Shown here in pieces: positions 1 through 11,593 of a stretch of 64,000 bases of DNA. Where the stretch lies: the NCBI GenBank assembly GCA_008638375.1, contig CM018052.1:12880450-12944449 (forward strand), in the 5' to 3' direction. The DNA is from Nyssa sinensis. Taxonomy: Eukaryota > Streptophyta > Magnoliopsida > Cornales > Nyssaceae. The position numbers were made by a program, and so were the translations under genes. The number at the start of each line of letters is the position of its first letter. Position 1 is the first letter of the stretch. The notes under the pieces were generated by a model. The model was not told where the DNA came from and did not search any database. It saw only the letters and a list, made by a program, of their open reading frames with translations.

Positions 1-157
1 ACTAGGCATGACTATATCATGAATAATGGCTTAACCCCCCAATGGGGTATGACGATTTGTTATGAACTTTAGACATTTTATGGCATATCATTTCATGCTA
101 AAACATGCTTGCAAAACATTTCATTAAGTTTTCCAAATCATGTGGAATAGTTAAAGA
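1..157. other. Flank left of the first LTR element, repeat-derived
   Basis: AT-rich DNA without a credible ORF. The last five bases before position 163 (catac, 158-162) are repeated at 6063-6067, so this stretch and 6068 onward were one continuous sequence before the retroelement arrived. The text after 6180 resembles a reversed LTR-C segment, so this is probably old LTR-C material. Confidence 0.4.
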
Positions 158-162
158 CATAC

Positions 163-3100
163 TGTTACGCCCCGAATTCCCGACCGAACCCGGGGACGCG
201 ACTGAAGGAAACAAAAGAAGAAAATAAATAGACGAGTAAATAAATAAATAAATATTTAACGAATTTTAACTAAGTTTACTAATTTAGATACAATAAATAA
301 ATATATAACTCATTTACTGATTAGATAGAGAGAGATACAAGCCTATTCCACTAACATAGAGCTACATCCATATATCTCTGTCAATACACATACATTCCCG
401 GTTTATAAAAATTTCGGCAGAACCTCCTTTGTTTTTCGAACCTTTTTCCCCCTGATAAACACAATACATCATATATATACAACAGTCACAATCCATCCTC
501 ACTCGATGGCCACAACTTTATCAAAGTTAAAGATACATCGCCTACTTATACAATCCATCACATCTACTCCTACACTTAAACTAAAAGATCACAAATTCCA
601 TATTTATTACAATATACAATACCATTTCCATTCTTTTCAGAAATACACCAATCTTTGATAATATCAAAATACGCCCCAAGGGCTCAAATATTTTTTCAAA
701 TTTATTTCCTCTGTTTTCTCCAAGACTTCATCAAGTCCCGCGTACCAGGAGCTTTATCTGAAACTTGTGCCCACGAATGGGTCAGCGCCAACATGCTGGT
801 ATGGTACAATACTAATGCAAGGAACAAAATTAAGTTGTGGCATGTGCAAGTGTACATGTATATCTACATGCCTCCCTAATCATACATACAATATGATGGC
901 AATGTACAAACTACATCTGTATAAAAACCTTATATCACGTTCACAAATTCATCAACACAATGCACAAGTAATATGCATGACACACCCATGCATCTCAATG
1001 TCACACCCATGTCTCGCTTCACGGTTCTTCCCCGTTGGCATGCAAGTACCAATATATGTCTCGCTTTACGATCTGGACCTCGATGGCATGCGAGTACCAA
1101 TGGCCAATTTTGGGTTTTTCACCACAGGATCTGCACCCTCATAATGCACCAGCACCTCGTGCTGACCCACACTATGCTTTCAAGGAATCACACGATGCCA
1201 ATATGCCATGATTTTATCATGCAATATCGCAATCTCAATAAAACATTTCACCAATGCATAAAGCATGCTTTTTAAACAATATCGTCCTCTTAAAAATAAC
1301 AATAGCATCTGAATCAGAAGAACTCATCCACAAATATACTCATCATGCACAATCAATCTCAATACTCATACAATCCACATGTCACAACATCAACAATCCT
1401 TCTAAAACATAAATCACATATGATGGCAACGCAAGAAGTAAGTCACAATTCCCAAATAATCATAAAGAACACAGAAACATATAAACAATCAACTCAAGGA
1501 AGCAATTAAGTCCTACGTGATCTTCTATCCGCAGATAAGCACAAAAGCATTCAATCAACATGCACATCAATCCTAATTTAATTCTATTCCTTACTTAGTA
1601 AAGTACCACACCTGATCGGGTTATCTCAACCCCACGAAGCTGTGTCTATTATGCAATCCAATTCAACCAGATTGAGCTTTCGTCCACGGTTCATAAGTTG
1701 AAGAAACACACTGGCAGGTTGATCGAGTCGGCCAACCATTTTAAATCCAGTTTCATCCGCTTCTTCAGCCTTGACCCCACACTCAAATTGGATAATCGAA
1801 TTACTACATACATTCCTCATCGTGCCATCATGACAGATAACATCATCCCAGAGGATGGCCATTAAGTCTTTGAATAAAGTTCCAGGCTCAGTCAACCGTC
1901 TAGATGAACGGACAATAACTTCTCTGCTTGAAATTGAGTGAGCCATCTCCACTCGAGTTTGCATCATTAAACTCAGTCCATCTTGAACAGCAAGTGCTGC
2001 AGCACTCCTGCAGTGTTCACATTCACCAACTATTTGAAATTGGAGCTCAAACCATCCAATACCAAGCATGACTCACACTTAACCTTTCAATTCATCATAG
2101 TAATCATAAACCGACAAGCTATACAAAAACAACACCTCTTGACCTAACGTAGTTTTGCCCCTGACAAAATTCCAATTTGATTCTCAATTTCCGATCTGCA
2201 CCTGAACCATTCCACCAGTTCAATCGCTACTTACATATGTATACATAAATACCACTCCGTACCATAACTCCCTTTTCATCTTCACGTTACAAGTGACCAT
2301 CCATACAAATCAATTTCCCTTCAACAAACCAACTATAAGGAGGTTCAACAAAGCAACAAGAAATCGACACTTGATCGAACCTCCTGAGACAATCCGTCCC
2401 ATAACTCGTATTTGAATCCCAATTCCCAACTTCACCTCCAAACATAGGCGCGGTTGGGTCAACAAAATTAGACCGAACCATTTTCTGTTACCTTTCAATC
2501 ACCCAAACCCAAATCCTGCAATATCCCCACACCTGCTGCCACTATACACACACAGCAACGACAACCGAGCCCCCCGACAGAAACCACAAACAAACAAGGC
2601 AGTCGAACCTCAATTTAAATCACAAACCACAAGCCTTACACAAGCATCACCTGCTGCCATTTTCTTCTTCCCTCAATTTAACCATAACAAATCAATCCAT
2701 ACAACTGCCAATAATTATTTATTTATGCACCGCTATATCGCTACATACACACGTACATATCCACACAGTTTTGAGCCACAATAGGAAAAATCGCAACTGC
2801 CTCCAGCGCTACACAGATATATCCACACAGATACATATCATCCCTGTTCGAAACCGAGAACGGCAGAAACCGAGGAACCCTCACAAAATCGCAGCATCAT
2901 ATTTTCCTATAACAAATCCCAAATTAGCAGCTCTAATTACGGCAAACACATTCAAAACCCAGTCCACAACTGCCACAACAAAATTCCCAATTTTTGACAC
3001 ATTTTAACCTTGGTCTGCATCTCCTGGACTCCTTTTCCTGAACCACTACACCTACACGCACACACAAATACACACCTGAACTGTCCCACAAAACCCAACG

Positions 3101-3969
3101 CCTAAACCGAAGTAGCCAGCAGAACAGGGGCGACTTTTGCACAGCTTCTGACTATCAGCCGCTCCAACCACCAATTCAAACCCTCTGCACCAAATCGAAA
3201 TTGTCGCCCTGTTAACGGCGAGGAGTTCCCTGGAACTGAGATTCATGCCCATGTATACACGACTGACTGCACTAGAACCAATCAATTGACCTTTGCGCCA
3301 TCAGATTTGTGGGGTATTGTCTTTGACGATCGGCTGCAACGACTTCTGCTGGGCAACAAATTTATGCGCAACGCTGTCGTCCCTACTTCTACATGAATCG
3401 ACCATTTCTCCCCTCAAACCTCGATCCGAACTCTTTCCTTCTTGGCCGATTTCTCTAGTTCCCACGATACTGTTCGTCGTCCACCGTAGCCACTGACAAA
3501 ACCGAGATATCACAGCCCCAATCGCCCCCAAGAAAGCCAAACCCATCGCCACTCCGTCGCCCCGTCTGTTTCTCTCTCGCGACCACCGCCGCCTCACCCC
3601 CTTTCTTTTCTCTCTTCTTTCTTTCTCTCTTTTCTTCTTTTCTTCCCCTGTTTTTCACGCGACCTGTTCACCGCCCTTGTTTTTGTTCCCCCATCTTTCT
3701 ATCTCACGGTTTCTATCCTAATTCTTATCTTCCCATTTTCTTTTTTTTTTTTTTTTTCACTTGAGACATATATATATATATACATTTTATTTTACTAAAT
3801 CATTTTACTTCATTTTTATTTATTGTCACATTATTTTAAAATTTTATTTCTTTCATTTCCTACAATATTAAATCACAACTCGCCAATAAAGCCAGGGATT
3901 TAATTTAATTATTTATTTTATTTTATTTTATTTTTTATTTTTTTATTTTTATTTTTTCAAGTCTCTACA
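163..3969 (-). repeat. 3' LTR of the non-autonomous element (full length, 3.8 kb)
   Basis: Reads TGTAGAGACTTGAAA... to ...CGGGGCGTAACA on the minus strand. The terminal TGACA of the family is changed to TAACA here. It carries the blocks found in every LTR-A copy: near 490-515 (ccatcctcactcgatggcc), near 1110-1130 (caccacaggatctgcaccc) and the terminal ccccgaattcccgaccgaa. ORFs inside it on either strand have no recognisable domain and I treat them as chance. The T-rich 3720-3960 stretch is the LTR 5' edge seen from the plus strand. Confidence 0.87.
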
Positions 3970-3985
3970 TCTTTTCCCCCTTAAA
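3970..3985 (-). other. Polypurine tract of the non-autonomous element
   Basis: On the minus strand this reads ctttaagggggaaaaga and directly abuts the TGTAGAG start of the 3' LTR. The same tract with one more G precedes the 3' LTR of the Tekay-like element at 28805-28818. It primes plus-strand DNA synthesis. Confidence 0.85.
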
Positions 3986-4591
3986 GAAATTTCGTCCCAA
4001 AATTTAACAATACATCTCCTTGCCAAAAAATAAAAGATCGATGCAAAATGCATTGTGTCATGTAGACGTGCAGCCTTACCAATGGATCATTCGCCTCTCC
4101 CTCAGCCAGGCGATGTGAGACGACTTATCACCTTCTCCCTCCCCCCCTTCCGGCTCAGCCACTCTGGGGCAGGCAGGGTCCCTCGGCCCGCACCTCCACA
4201 CTCCCTGCTAGGGTCTGGTTCCGATCCCATCCGTAACGACTCACTCCACATGGCACAACACATAATGAAATCCTCAAAACACATTGGCCTATCAGTGCCA
4301 ATTTCCTTTCAATCCATCCGGGCATCACAACCCATCTCAATAACTCAACACAATAAAGTAAGTAAAAAAAAATTCCTCAATAATTACCAGGACACCACAA
4401 GGTTCCTTACTATTTAACACATCTCAACTCACACCATGAAATCACCTAATGATTTATCACACTGGCATCATTCACATATCACCCGTACCACAATGCGATT
4501 GTAATAACCTATGATTCTCCCAAGGTTACCCTAACTCATCGAAGTCTACCAGTAGCCTACCATATCAATCTCCAAGTAGGAAAATCCATCT

Positions 4592-4630
<39 letters not shown>

Positions 4631-5008
4631 CATAAATAAGCACACAGTCTGCTATACAGGTAACTAGGCACACATCTAACCCCATCGACCTCTAGGCTTA
4701 CAGCCTATCTCACAGATAACTAGGCATACCGCCTACCGTATAGATACTAAGTGTATAACTTATATACCTAGTAACTAGGCATACGGCCTATCCCATAAAA
4801 TATGCAGTCTCTAACATATATACGAGTTTCTAATCTTAGTCCACCATTACACCAAACAATCATATATCCTCTGTCAATCGGGAAATCCTGTATACTGCAT
4901 ACTCGTACACATCAATGCAACTTGCACACATAAAACATGCTACCCAAACTCACCCAACTAAACTGAAAGTCTAAACTTCTCCAACTGTCCCTAGGTATTC
5001 GAACCTAA
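3986..5008 (-). other. Non-coding interior of the non-autonomous element
   Basis: About 1 kb without gag or pol similarity. Read on the minus strand, the part near 4280-4090 (gtcgttacggatgggatcgg...) matches 28545-28620 in the 3' interior of the element at 18451-31648. The part near 4800-4640 matches the 28-base repeats at 27502-27613, and a TA microsatellite lies in the same relative place in both. This element therefore kept only the 3' non-coding interior and the primer site of a Tekay-like parent. Confidence 0.7.
4596..4626. repeat. (TA)n microsatellite
   Basis: About 15 TA units in the interior of the non-autonomous element. A shorter TA run sits at the matching place (about 28164-28188) in the related element. 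Confidence 0.95.
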
Positions 5009-5020
5009 GCTCTGATACCA
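5009..5020 (-). other. Primer-binding site, initiator tRNA-Met type
   Basis: The minus strand reads TGGTATCAGAGC, complementary to the 3' end of plant initiator tRNA-Met, and is set off from the 5' LTR by three bases (5021-5023). This fixes the element's strand and the LTR boundary at 5024. Confidence 0.93.
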
Positions 5021-5023
5021 TCT

Positions 5024-6062
5024 TGTCACGCCCCGAATTCCCGACCGAACCCGGGGACGCGACTGAAGGAAACAAAAGAAGAAAATAAATAGACGAGTAA
5101 TTAAATAAATAAATATTTAACGAATTTTAACTAAGTTTACTAATTTAGATACAATAAATAAATATATAACTCATTTACTGATTAGATACAGAGAGATACA
5201 AGCCTATTCCACTAACATAGAGCTACATCCATATATCTCTGTCAATACACATACATTTCCGGTTTATAAAAATTTTGGCAGAATCTCCTTTGTTTTTCGA
5301 ACCTTTTTCCCCCTGATAAACACAATACATCATATATATACAACAGTCACAATCCATCCTCACTCGATGGCCATAACTTTATCAAAGTTAAAGATACATC
5401 GCCTACTTATACAATCCATCACATCTACTCCTACACTTAAACTAAAAGATCACAAATTCCATATTTATTACAATATACAATACCATTTCCATTCTTTTCA
5501 GAAATACACCAATCTTTGATAATATCAAAATACGCCCCAAGGGCTCAAATATTTTTCCAAATTTATTTCCTCTGTTTTCTCCAAGACTTCATCAAGTCCC
5601 GCGTACCAGGAGCTTTATCCGAAACCTGTGCCCACGAATGGGTCAGCGCCAACATGCTGGTATGGTACAATACTAATGCAAGGAACAAAATTAAGTCGTG
5701 GCATGTGCAAGTGTACATGTATATCTACATGCCTCCCTAATCATACATACAATATGATGGCAATGTACAAACTACATCTGTATAAAAACCCTATATCACG
5801 TTCACAAATTCATCAACACAATGCACAAGTAATATGCATGACACACCCATGCATCTCAATGTCACACCCATGTCTCGCTTCACGGTTCTTCCCCGTTGGC
5901 ATGCAAGTACCAATATATGTCTCGCTTTACGATCCGGACCTCGATGGCATGCGAGTACCAATGGCCAATTTTGGGTTTTTCACCACAGGATCTGCACCAT
6001 TTAATTATTTATTTTATTTTATTTTATTTTTTATTTTTTATTTTTTTTTTCAAGTCTCTACA
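5024..6062 (-). repeat. 5' LTR of the non-autonomous element, internally deleted
   Basis: Positions 5024-5998 match 163-1137 base for base except for about 14 substitutions. The sequence then jumps to the LTR edge (5999-6062 matches about 3903-3969), so about 2765 bases present in the other LTR are missing. In element orientation the lost part starts close to the LTR 5' end and should include the U3 promoter. This copy therefore probably cannot start its own genomic transcript. Confidence 0.87.
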
Positions 6063-6067
6063 CATAC

Positions 6068-6619
6068 TAATAAAGACATGCAGTTAAAACATTTGATATA
6101 GTATTATAAATTTGTAAAGTTATTGCATGAAATGTCATAAAACTATATTCAATAGAAATTCTCTATTTCAAGGTTTAGGGTTACTCACTTGGTACTTAGC
6201 ATCCGACCCTTACATGGGCACTATTGTGGCTTCTTTGTAGCCACTATCATATTCTTCGCAGTCAGGTGACTTAACATCTAAGAATTTGTCACCTACACTT
6301 TCCCTATTCTCAGATTGTCCCCAAGCGAGTCCTTGTTTCTTTATCTTTCCCCTAAGGACAATAGGTGTCCTAATTATGAAGGGATTCCAACTAATTACCT
6401 TAGCTCTTCTCGCTATCATCCGTCTTCTTCTTTTAGTCTTTCTTCATCATTCTCTATCATCCATAACTTATGTGGGTCCTATCGAAGTAATTAACATTCA
6501 TTAAGTACTACTTAAAGGGTGCATTTCTTAAGGACCTATACTTTACAGGCTTCATTCAATTAAACAGACTTCATCACTGAGTTCCTCATATATATTAGAG
6601 TTTCAATATGTAATATACA
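6068..6619. other. Flank between LTR element and CACTA element, repeat-derived
   Basis: No recognisable gene. Around 6178-6195 the reverse strand carries a caagtgagtaaccct-like string that resembles 13668-13683 and 51496-51512 inside LTR-C copies. This suggests a decayed minus-strand LTR-C remnant. Small ORFs at 6210-6504 on both strands have no similarity I recognise. Confidence 0.4.
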
Positions 6620-6622
6620 TAC

Positions 6623-6651
6623 CACTACAACAAAATAGGGCTTTAGCGACG
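6623..6651. repeat. CACTA left terminal inverted repeat
   Basis: Begins CACTACAACAAAATAGGG and continues ctttagcgacg. It pairs with 17558-17586 reversed, with about four mismatches over 29 bases. It would be the transposase cutting end. Confidence 0.92.
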
Positions 6652-6965
6652 AAAATTTTGTGGCGCTTTTAAACAAATGTCGTAAATTAGTGACATTTCA
6701 CATAAAATGCCACACATTTACAACGTTTTCTTAAAAATGCCACTACATAAATGGAAGTTCCTTTAAACGCCATTTAATTTTTAAAAATGATGTCATTTTA
6801 ATTAATAAAAAATGACACTTTTAATTAACCGCCACTAATTAGTGGCGGTTTTTTTCTAATGCCATTAATTAACGGCGGTTGTGTTGAAATGCCGCTTATT
6901 AGTTGCAGTTTTTATTAGAATGCCTTCAATCAACAACGCTTTTATAAATGCCGCACTTTTTTATT
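6652..6965. repeat. CACTA left subterminal repeat zone
   Basis: Dense degenerate copies of short motifs such as aatgccac, accgccact and gtggcggtttt in both orientations (for example a near-perfect inverted pair around 6825-6855). Such zones are the binding sites for the element-encoded TNPA-like protein in known CACTA elements. Binding here is inferred. Confidence 0.75.
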
Positions 6966-8492
6966 TCTTAAAAAGTTTCCAATTTTATGTTTGGTAAAAT
7001 AAAACTTCCCTCCCACATTAGTTTAAACTAATTTGTGGTAGTTTATTTTAATTGTAGCTAAATATTTAATTATTTTTTACTAAAATTTGTAGAAGAAAAC
7101 GAAAAGTCATGAAGGGTTTCTGGCCTCCTGGATTTTTTCCGTGAACTTCCCTCCACAAGACAATACCCTAACACTAATATATATCCCTACAGTCGGCTGT
7201 GCCCCTCTTATCAATGCTAACTCCCCTTTCTAAGGTTTCAAAGTCGCTAGGCTTTCAAAGTAATTGATCACACCGTTTGCAGAGTTGGTATGTAGAGAAG
7301 AAACCTGTAAATCACTTTATCTTTATCTCTTTCATCTCATTGTTTCTCCTACTCTGTTTGTATGTGTTCTTATTTCTTAGTTGGTGTTAGGTATCTTTTC
7401 TGCTAGGGTAATGGTTTAGTTCTTATCTCTTTCATCTCATTCATGCCAAGACCAGAGCTTCTGATGTTGTGAGTAGAGTTGTGTGCCATTGCTAGTTTTG
7501 GAGTAGGAACTGCTTGGATACCATAATAGTTTCTGCACTATAATATTCTGCTACTGATAGGATCCATTTCTGGATTTTGTCATCTGGATTCTTTCATTCT
7601 CGAACTGACCTAAATAAAGAGAATAGTGCATTGCATTTTATTTTTTTCTTTCTTTTGATGAATTCATATGTTGATCGTATTCTCTATGTTAAACTGTAAC
7701 TTTTTCTAATAATTGACGGGATTATTTGCTGAATATTTTTTTCTTTCTTTATACTAGTTTGCAATCTCATTGTAGTTATGGCTTCTTTCTTTTCTTTGTT
7801 AAGGTTATCACCTTAGGATTTAGGACACCTGTTTTGCACATTTTTTTGGGTCATCATCACTTCATAAAGTCGGAAACGTCATGCAGATTTATGTTCGCTT
7901 GGTATCTTTTGATGCTGCATTTGTCATAGACACTTGGATGTTTTTCCCTTCTTTTAAAATGGAATGGCAACAGTTATTTAATCGTTTTAAGCATTAAGAA
8001 AAATTTTAATTTATTAAAAACTACAATAAAAATAAGAATGTAATCATACAGGCTTTGAGAGTAAATGGCTATTTTTCTTAGAAGTCCCTAATTTGAATTC
8101 TTTTAGAGTATCTAAAAGGGGCTCCCCAAATTCACGGTATCATCAAAAATGGGTGTCAAAACTCAATTTTGTAACTCCAATAGGTTTCTTATCCTGCATG
8201 CTTCCTATTTTGGAGATGCCATTTTGACTCCCTAGATTTGGTGTGTGAGAGAAAAGAGAGAGACTCTCATTTAAAAAATATATAACTTGTTTAAAGAAAT
8301 TTTTGAGATGCAAAGTCTACTCACGTGATCAAAAAATTAATAATAAACTTAAAATTAATTAAAATATGGAATATAGTTGGAATAACTACTTCAAAAATAA
8401 TTAGTTAAAATAATTTTTTAATTATACTAATAAAAATGAAGAAAAAAATTGAGAAGCATGATTGAACACTAATACTAATAATCCTACCAATT

Positions 8493-8525
<33 letters not shown>

Positions 8526-8856
8526 GATTGATAGATAAAATAAATACTTTATTTTTTAAAGTCTCTCAAAGAGTTATATATATGAGTAATATTAGAATGC
8601 TCAAATATTAATATTCAAATGATATTCAAATATTCACATGAAATAAATTTATCATGACAATGGATTTTATTTTATCTGAGTGTTTGAACATTATATTATT
8701 GATCATGTATTGATATTCATATATTGAAGTTAGGTGAGTTTTGTTAATAAAATTTATAAAAATGAATTGTTTTGATATTCAATTAAACAGTTGCTTGTAC
8801 TTTTTTTTTTCTCTCATTGAAACTAGCAATCAAATCTTTTTTTTTGTGCTAAATAG
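6966..8856. other. CACTA interior without a recognisable gene
   Basis: About 1.9 kb of AT-rich DNA. Polypyrimidine runs and splice-like strings such as gagttggtatgt near 7283 give it the look of 5' UTR or intron sequence, and it may be captured host or ancestral element leader. I cannot name a source. A TA microsatellite lies at about 8500-8525. The ORF at 7726-7929 is low-complexity and hydrophobic and is not credible. Confidence 0.4.
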
Positions 8857-8995
8857 ACTAGTTGTGATTCATCAAACATTGGATCTTTTTGCTCAATTGT
8901 GTCAGGAGAGAAGATATCCCTTCTTAAGGCTTGACGGAACTACATCAATTAGTAAAAGACAAAAGCTTGTGAACCGTTTTAATGATCCATCAAAG
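8857..8995 (+). pseudogene. Captured exon fragment of a RAD54-like SNF2 ATPase
   Basis: A 139-base exon-like block with an acceptor-type ag before it (8855-8856) and a gtatgt donor right after it (8996). Its translation contains [10 protein letters not shown] and [20 protein letters not shown]. That is the start of the C-terminal helicase lobe of the RAD54 branch of SNF2 chromatin remodellers, the DNA translocases of homologous recombination. A few residues seem lost just before QTLD compared with what I know of the family. No other RAD54 exon is visible nearby, so this is a gene fragment picked up with its intron edges by the CACTA element, not a working gene. RAD54 is the closest fit, but another SNF2 subfamily cannot be fully excluded by eye. 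Confidence 0.8.
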
Positions 8996-9093
8996 GTATG
9001 TAAATTTTGCCACTTTATTTATAATTTACATTATATTGGTCCACCCATTGATCAAACAAGTGTAACTTACATCTGCCAGGATGAGTGGTATGG

Positions 9094-9167
9094 GCCCCAG
9101 TGGGGTTATTAAAAGTAGCCCAATTATCTTGCCCTAGTGGGGTTATTAAAAGTAGCCCAATTATACT
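9094..9167. repeat. 37-base tandem duplication
   Basis: Two copies of a 37-base unit starting gccc(c/t)agtggggttatt and containing aaaagtagcccaattat, at 9094-9130 and 9131-9167. Only about three bases differ. It lies just downstream of the captured exon, possibly a repair scar. Confidence 0.9.
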
Positions 9168-9560
9168 AAAATAAAAATAAAAATAAAAATATATTAATTG
9201 TAAAAAAATAAAATAAAAATAAAAATACTAAATAAAGAAAATTATAAAGATAAAAACTGAATCATATTTCCACTTGGTTGTTTGTCCATTATATTTATTG
9301 TGCAAAGGACTTGAAACTTGAAATAAATAAAAGACTGATAATTGATGTATATATAATTTTTGTTGATAGTTGGTTTTTTATTTTATTTTATAATTTTTAA
9401 TTGATGCATTCATTAAACCTTAGTTGATGTATTCATGCATTCATTCATTACAAATAAAAATTAAATATTTTATATTTGATTTTAGTGATAGAAAATTCTC
9501 TTATTTTTTGTTGACAAGTATATATTTGTTCTACTTCATGTGATAATAGTTGATGAACAA
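9168..9560. other. AT-rich CACTA spacer
   Basis: A-rich and T-rich sequence with repeated aaaataaaaata and attcatgcattcattca strings and no coding signal. It separates the captured exon from the transposase gene and may hold its promoter and 5' UTR. Confidence 0.5.
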
Positions 9561-9564
9561 ACCT

Positions 9565-9990
9565 ATGGATAAGAGTTGGATCAATTTGGAATATAGGTTA
9601 GATGAGTCATATGTCAAAGGGTCAATGAATTTCTCAATTTTGCAATGGCTAATAAGCTTCCTGGGTTAGAAATATATTGTCCATGTAAGAAGTGTTAGAA
9701 TATCAAACTTGTTCAAGAAAAAGTTGCATACGAGCATATAATTGTAAATGGGTTTCCTCAAAATTATAAAAATTGGATTTATCACGGTGAACCTTTATGC
9801 ACTGATGACGTGATAATGATGCGGCGACGAGACCAAATTCAGAATCGAGTATGTGTGATGACATGGTTGGAATGATACATGATGCATTTGGGATTCCTAA
9901 CATGGATGATATTGTTGACGATGAGCCAAGTCAAACTATAGAAGGTCCTGATACAGAAACTGAGGCATATTTTAAACTTCTAAAAGAATA
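9565..9990 (+). pseudogene. TNP2-type CACTA transposase, N-terminal part only
   Basis: The reading starts MDKSWINLEY, the usual opening of the plant transposase-associated domain, and continues with KLPGLEIYCPCKKC and a KNWIYHGEP-like segment. A second block (about 9850-9985) reads MVGMIHDAFGIPN followed by an acidic stretch and YFKLLK, matching the linker ahead of the catalytic region in TNP2 proteins. There is a frameshift around 9625-9640, a TAG after CPCKKC at about 9699-9701 and a stop after YFKLLKE. The large catalytic domain that should follow is absent, and the sequence runs straight into ORF2-like material. In intact elements this protein cuts the CACTA ends. Confidence 0.75.
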
Positions 9991-10640
9991 GGAGAGAATC
10001 GGAGCATACGAAAGAAAAGTTTGATCAGATGCAGGGTGAGATCAACGAATGAAAGAATAAATGTGAATCGTTGTTCGCAACAGTTGAGATAATGCGAGTT
10101 CATATGCAAAAAATAGGATTTCCAATGAATGGTGCACCCTTTATTGGTTCGAGTACTAGATAGGTATGATAAATTTAAGGGTTTATAAATTTAAGATTAT
10201 ATTGATCTTCATTTAAAAAAATCAATATACAATATAATTATCTAATTTAAAATAGGTTCCGGATGCATCAAGTGCTCACCAACCACATCTATCAGCGGGT
10301 GCAAACTCAGATGATCAGTTGTCATCTCCCTCACAAACACCACCTTCTTCACCTCATGAGGTTAGATATGTTTTCTTTTTGGTGATTACATTAGTAATTA
10401 GTGACTTATATCATTCAATTCAAATATCTAATGCAGGAACCTCCAGCAAAAAAAATAAAGAAGCAACCTCATCACAACAATGATACTCTAAGGGTAAGTC
10501 TTTCATTTAATAACTACAACATTCTCTTATAATCCAATACTCTATATATATGCTTTTTTTTGCTAGGTCTATATAAATATATAATAACTAAAATCTTAAA
10601 TAGTTAGGTTTATTTTTAAAAAATGTAATAATGATAATTG
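9991..10640 (+). pseudogene. 5' and middle exons of a CACTA ORF2-like gene, decayed
   Basis: Short coding-like blocks separated by intron-like gaps. One block near 10014-10155 reads as a coiled-coil-like segment (KEKFDQMQGEINE, then VEIMRVHMQKIGFPMNGAP) with an internal TGA. A Ser/Pro-rich block lies at about 10258-10360 and a Lys-rich block at about 10437-10495, followed by a gtaagt donor. Plant CACTA elements often carry such a second multi-exon gene encoding the accessory protein. The assignment rests on order and context. The join with the TNP2 N-terminus suggests an internal deletion fused the two genes. Confidence 0.45.
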
Positions 10641-10643
10641 TAG

Positions 10644-10882
10644 GTGGGAATGAAAGTTCATCTTCTTAGCTTCCAAATACCCAAAGAAGTTATGGCGAAG
10701 GGATCCATTGTTAGTTTGGACCCATCAAGAAAAGTAGAAGGGGTGGCACTTGGACCATACTTTTGTGAAGTAAATATTAAAGAGGTTGCAAAGCCCCGCT
10801 ATCCTTTAATAAGGACCCTTGATAGTGTTGACATGTTTCAAGAGGCTATTGGAGAAAATATTGCATGGCAAATTTGTGATGT
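10644..10882 (+). pseudogene. CACTA ORF2-like protein, C-terminal domain, cut by an LTR insertion
   Basis: An open frame after an intron-like end (ttgtag at 10638-10643). Its residues include GSIVSLDPSRKVEGVALG and a CEVNIKEV / AIGENIAWQ pattern. I recognise this as the C-terminal domain common in plant En/Spm transposon-encoded proteins (the DUF8039 type), from memory of the family. The frame is interrupted at 10883 by the nested LTR pair. The gene resumes after the second TSD copy at 16468. From 10883 on, the translated frame is LTR sequence and not part of this protein. Confidence 0.55.
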
Positions 10883-10966
10883 TGTCACTACCCGAAATCC
10901 ACCTCGCGTGGATCCCAGATCGGGACCGCTGCCCCAAGACCCGAAGGCCTCGGGACAAGGCTCGCA

Positions 10967-11550
10967 TGTAATACCCCAACCCAAAAATATCGGTTCATAG
11001 GGCACGTATTTCGAGGTTATGAAGAATAAGTGTAAAGATGTCTACACTTAAGGAAAACAATTAATTAATTCAAAATAATTAATTAATTAAGTTTATGAAA
11101 TTAATTAGTAATTAAAATAAATAGAAGATACACACATAAAAGTGTATTATGTGACCAAGCATGTGTAAGTATTTATATAAGTACAATTATATATATATAT
11201 ATACATGTAATACTTGGATATAGGAAAAATAAAATAAAATAAAGATAATATATATATATATATCTATATAGGACGGCTGTGTGTATAATGTATATATATA
11301 TATATGTATATATACATGGAGAGATGGAGGTAAGGTGGGAGTTACCTATATATGTATATTATAATCAAGTAGGTGGGGAAGTATGGTAGGAAGTAAGAGG
11401 GGGTAAGGCCTGATTGAAAAAGAGTATAGGAGTGAAATGAAAGGTGAATCAAAGGGAGTTATGAAAGGGCAAATCAGATTTGAGTGAGAGAAATATACAT
11501 ATACACTTAAACACATTTTATATACACACCTCATTTGCAACACACGAAAA

Positions 11551-11593
<43 letters not shown>

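Larger units (their letters stand above)
163..6062 (-). mobile_element. Non-autonomous LTR-A retrotransposon (long LTRs, tiny interior)
   Basis: A complete element with TSD catac at 158-162 and 6063-6067. On the minus strand it runs 5' LTR (6062 to 5024), a 3-base spacer, a tRNA-Met primer-binding site (5020 to 5009), about 1 kb of non-coding DNA, a polypurine tract (3985 to 3970) and the 3' LTR (3969 to 163). No gag or pol is present, so it would depend on an autonomous relative for all enzymes. The interior matches the 3' interior of the Tekay-like element at 18451-31648, a plausible relative of its helper. Over the shared 975 bases the two LTRs differ at only about 14 positions by eye, mostly C/T changes, so this is a young insertion. 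Its plan resembles that of large retrotransposon derivatives. Confidence 0.88.

Noticed and set aside
1626..2069. 147-codon minus-strand ORF, the longest in the left LTR
   Set aside because: It lies wholly inside the LTR-A repeat, has no recognisable domain, and the matching part of the solo LTR at 25320-25450 does not keep the frame open over its length.
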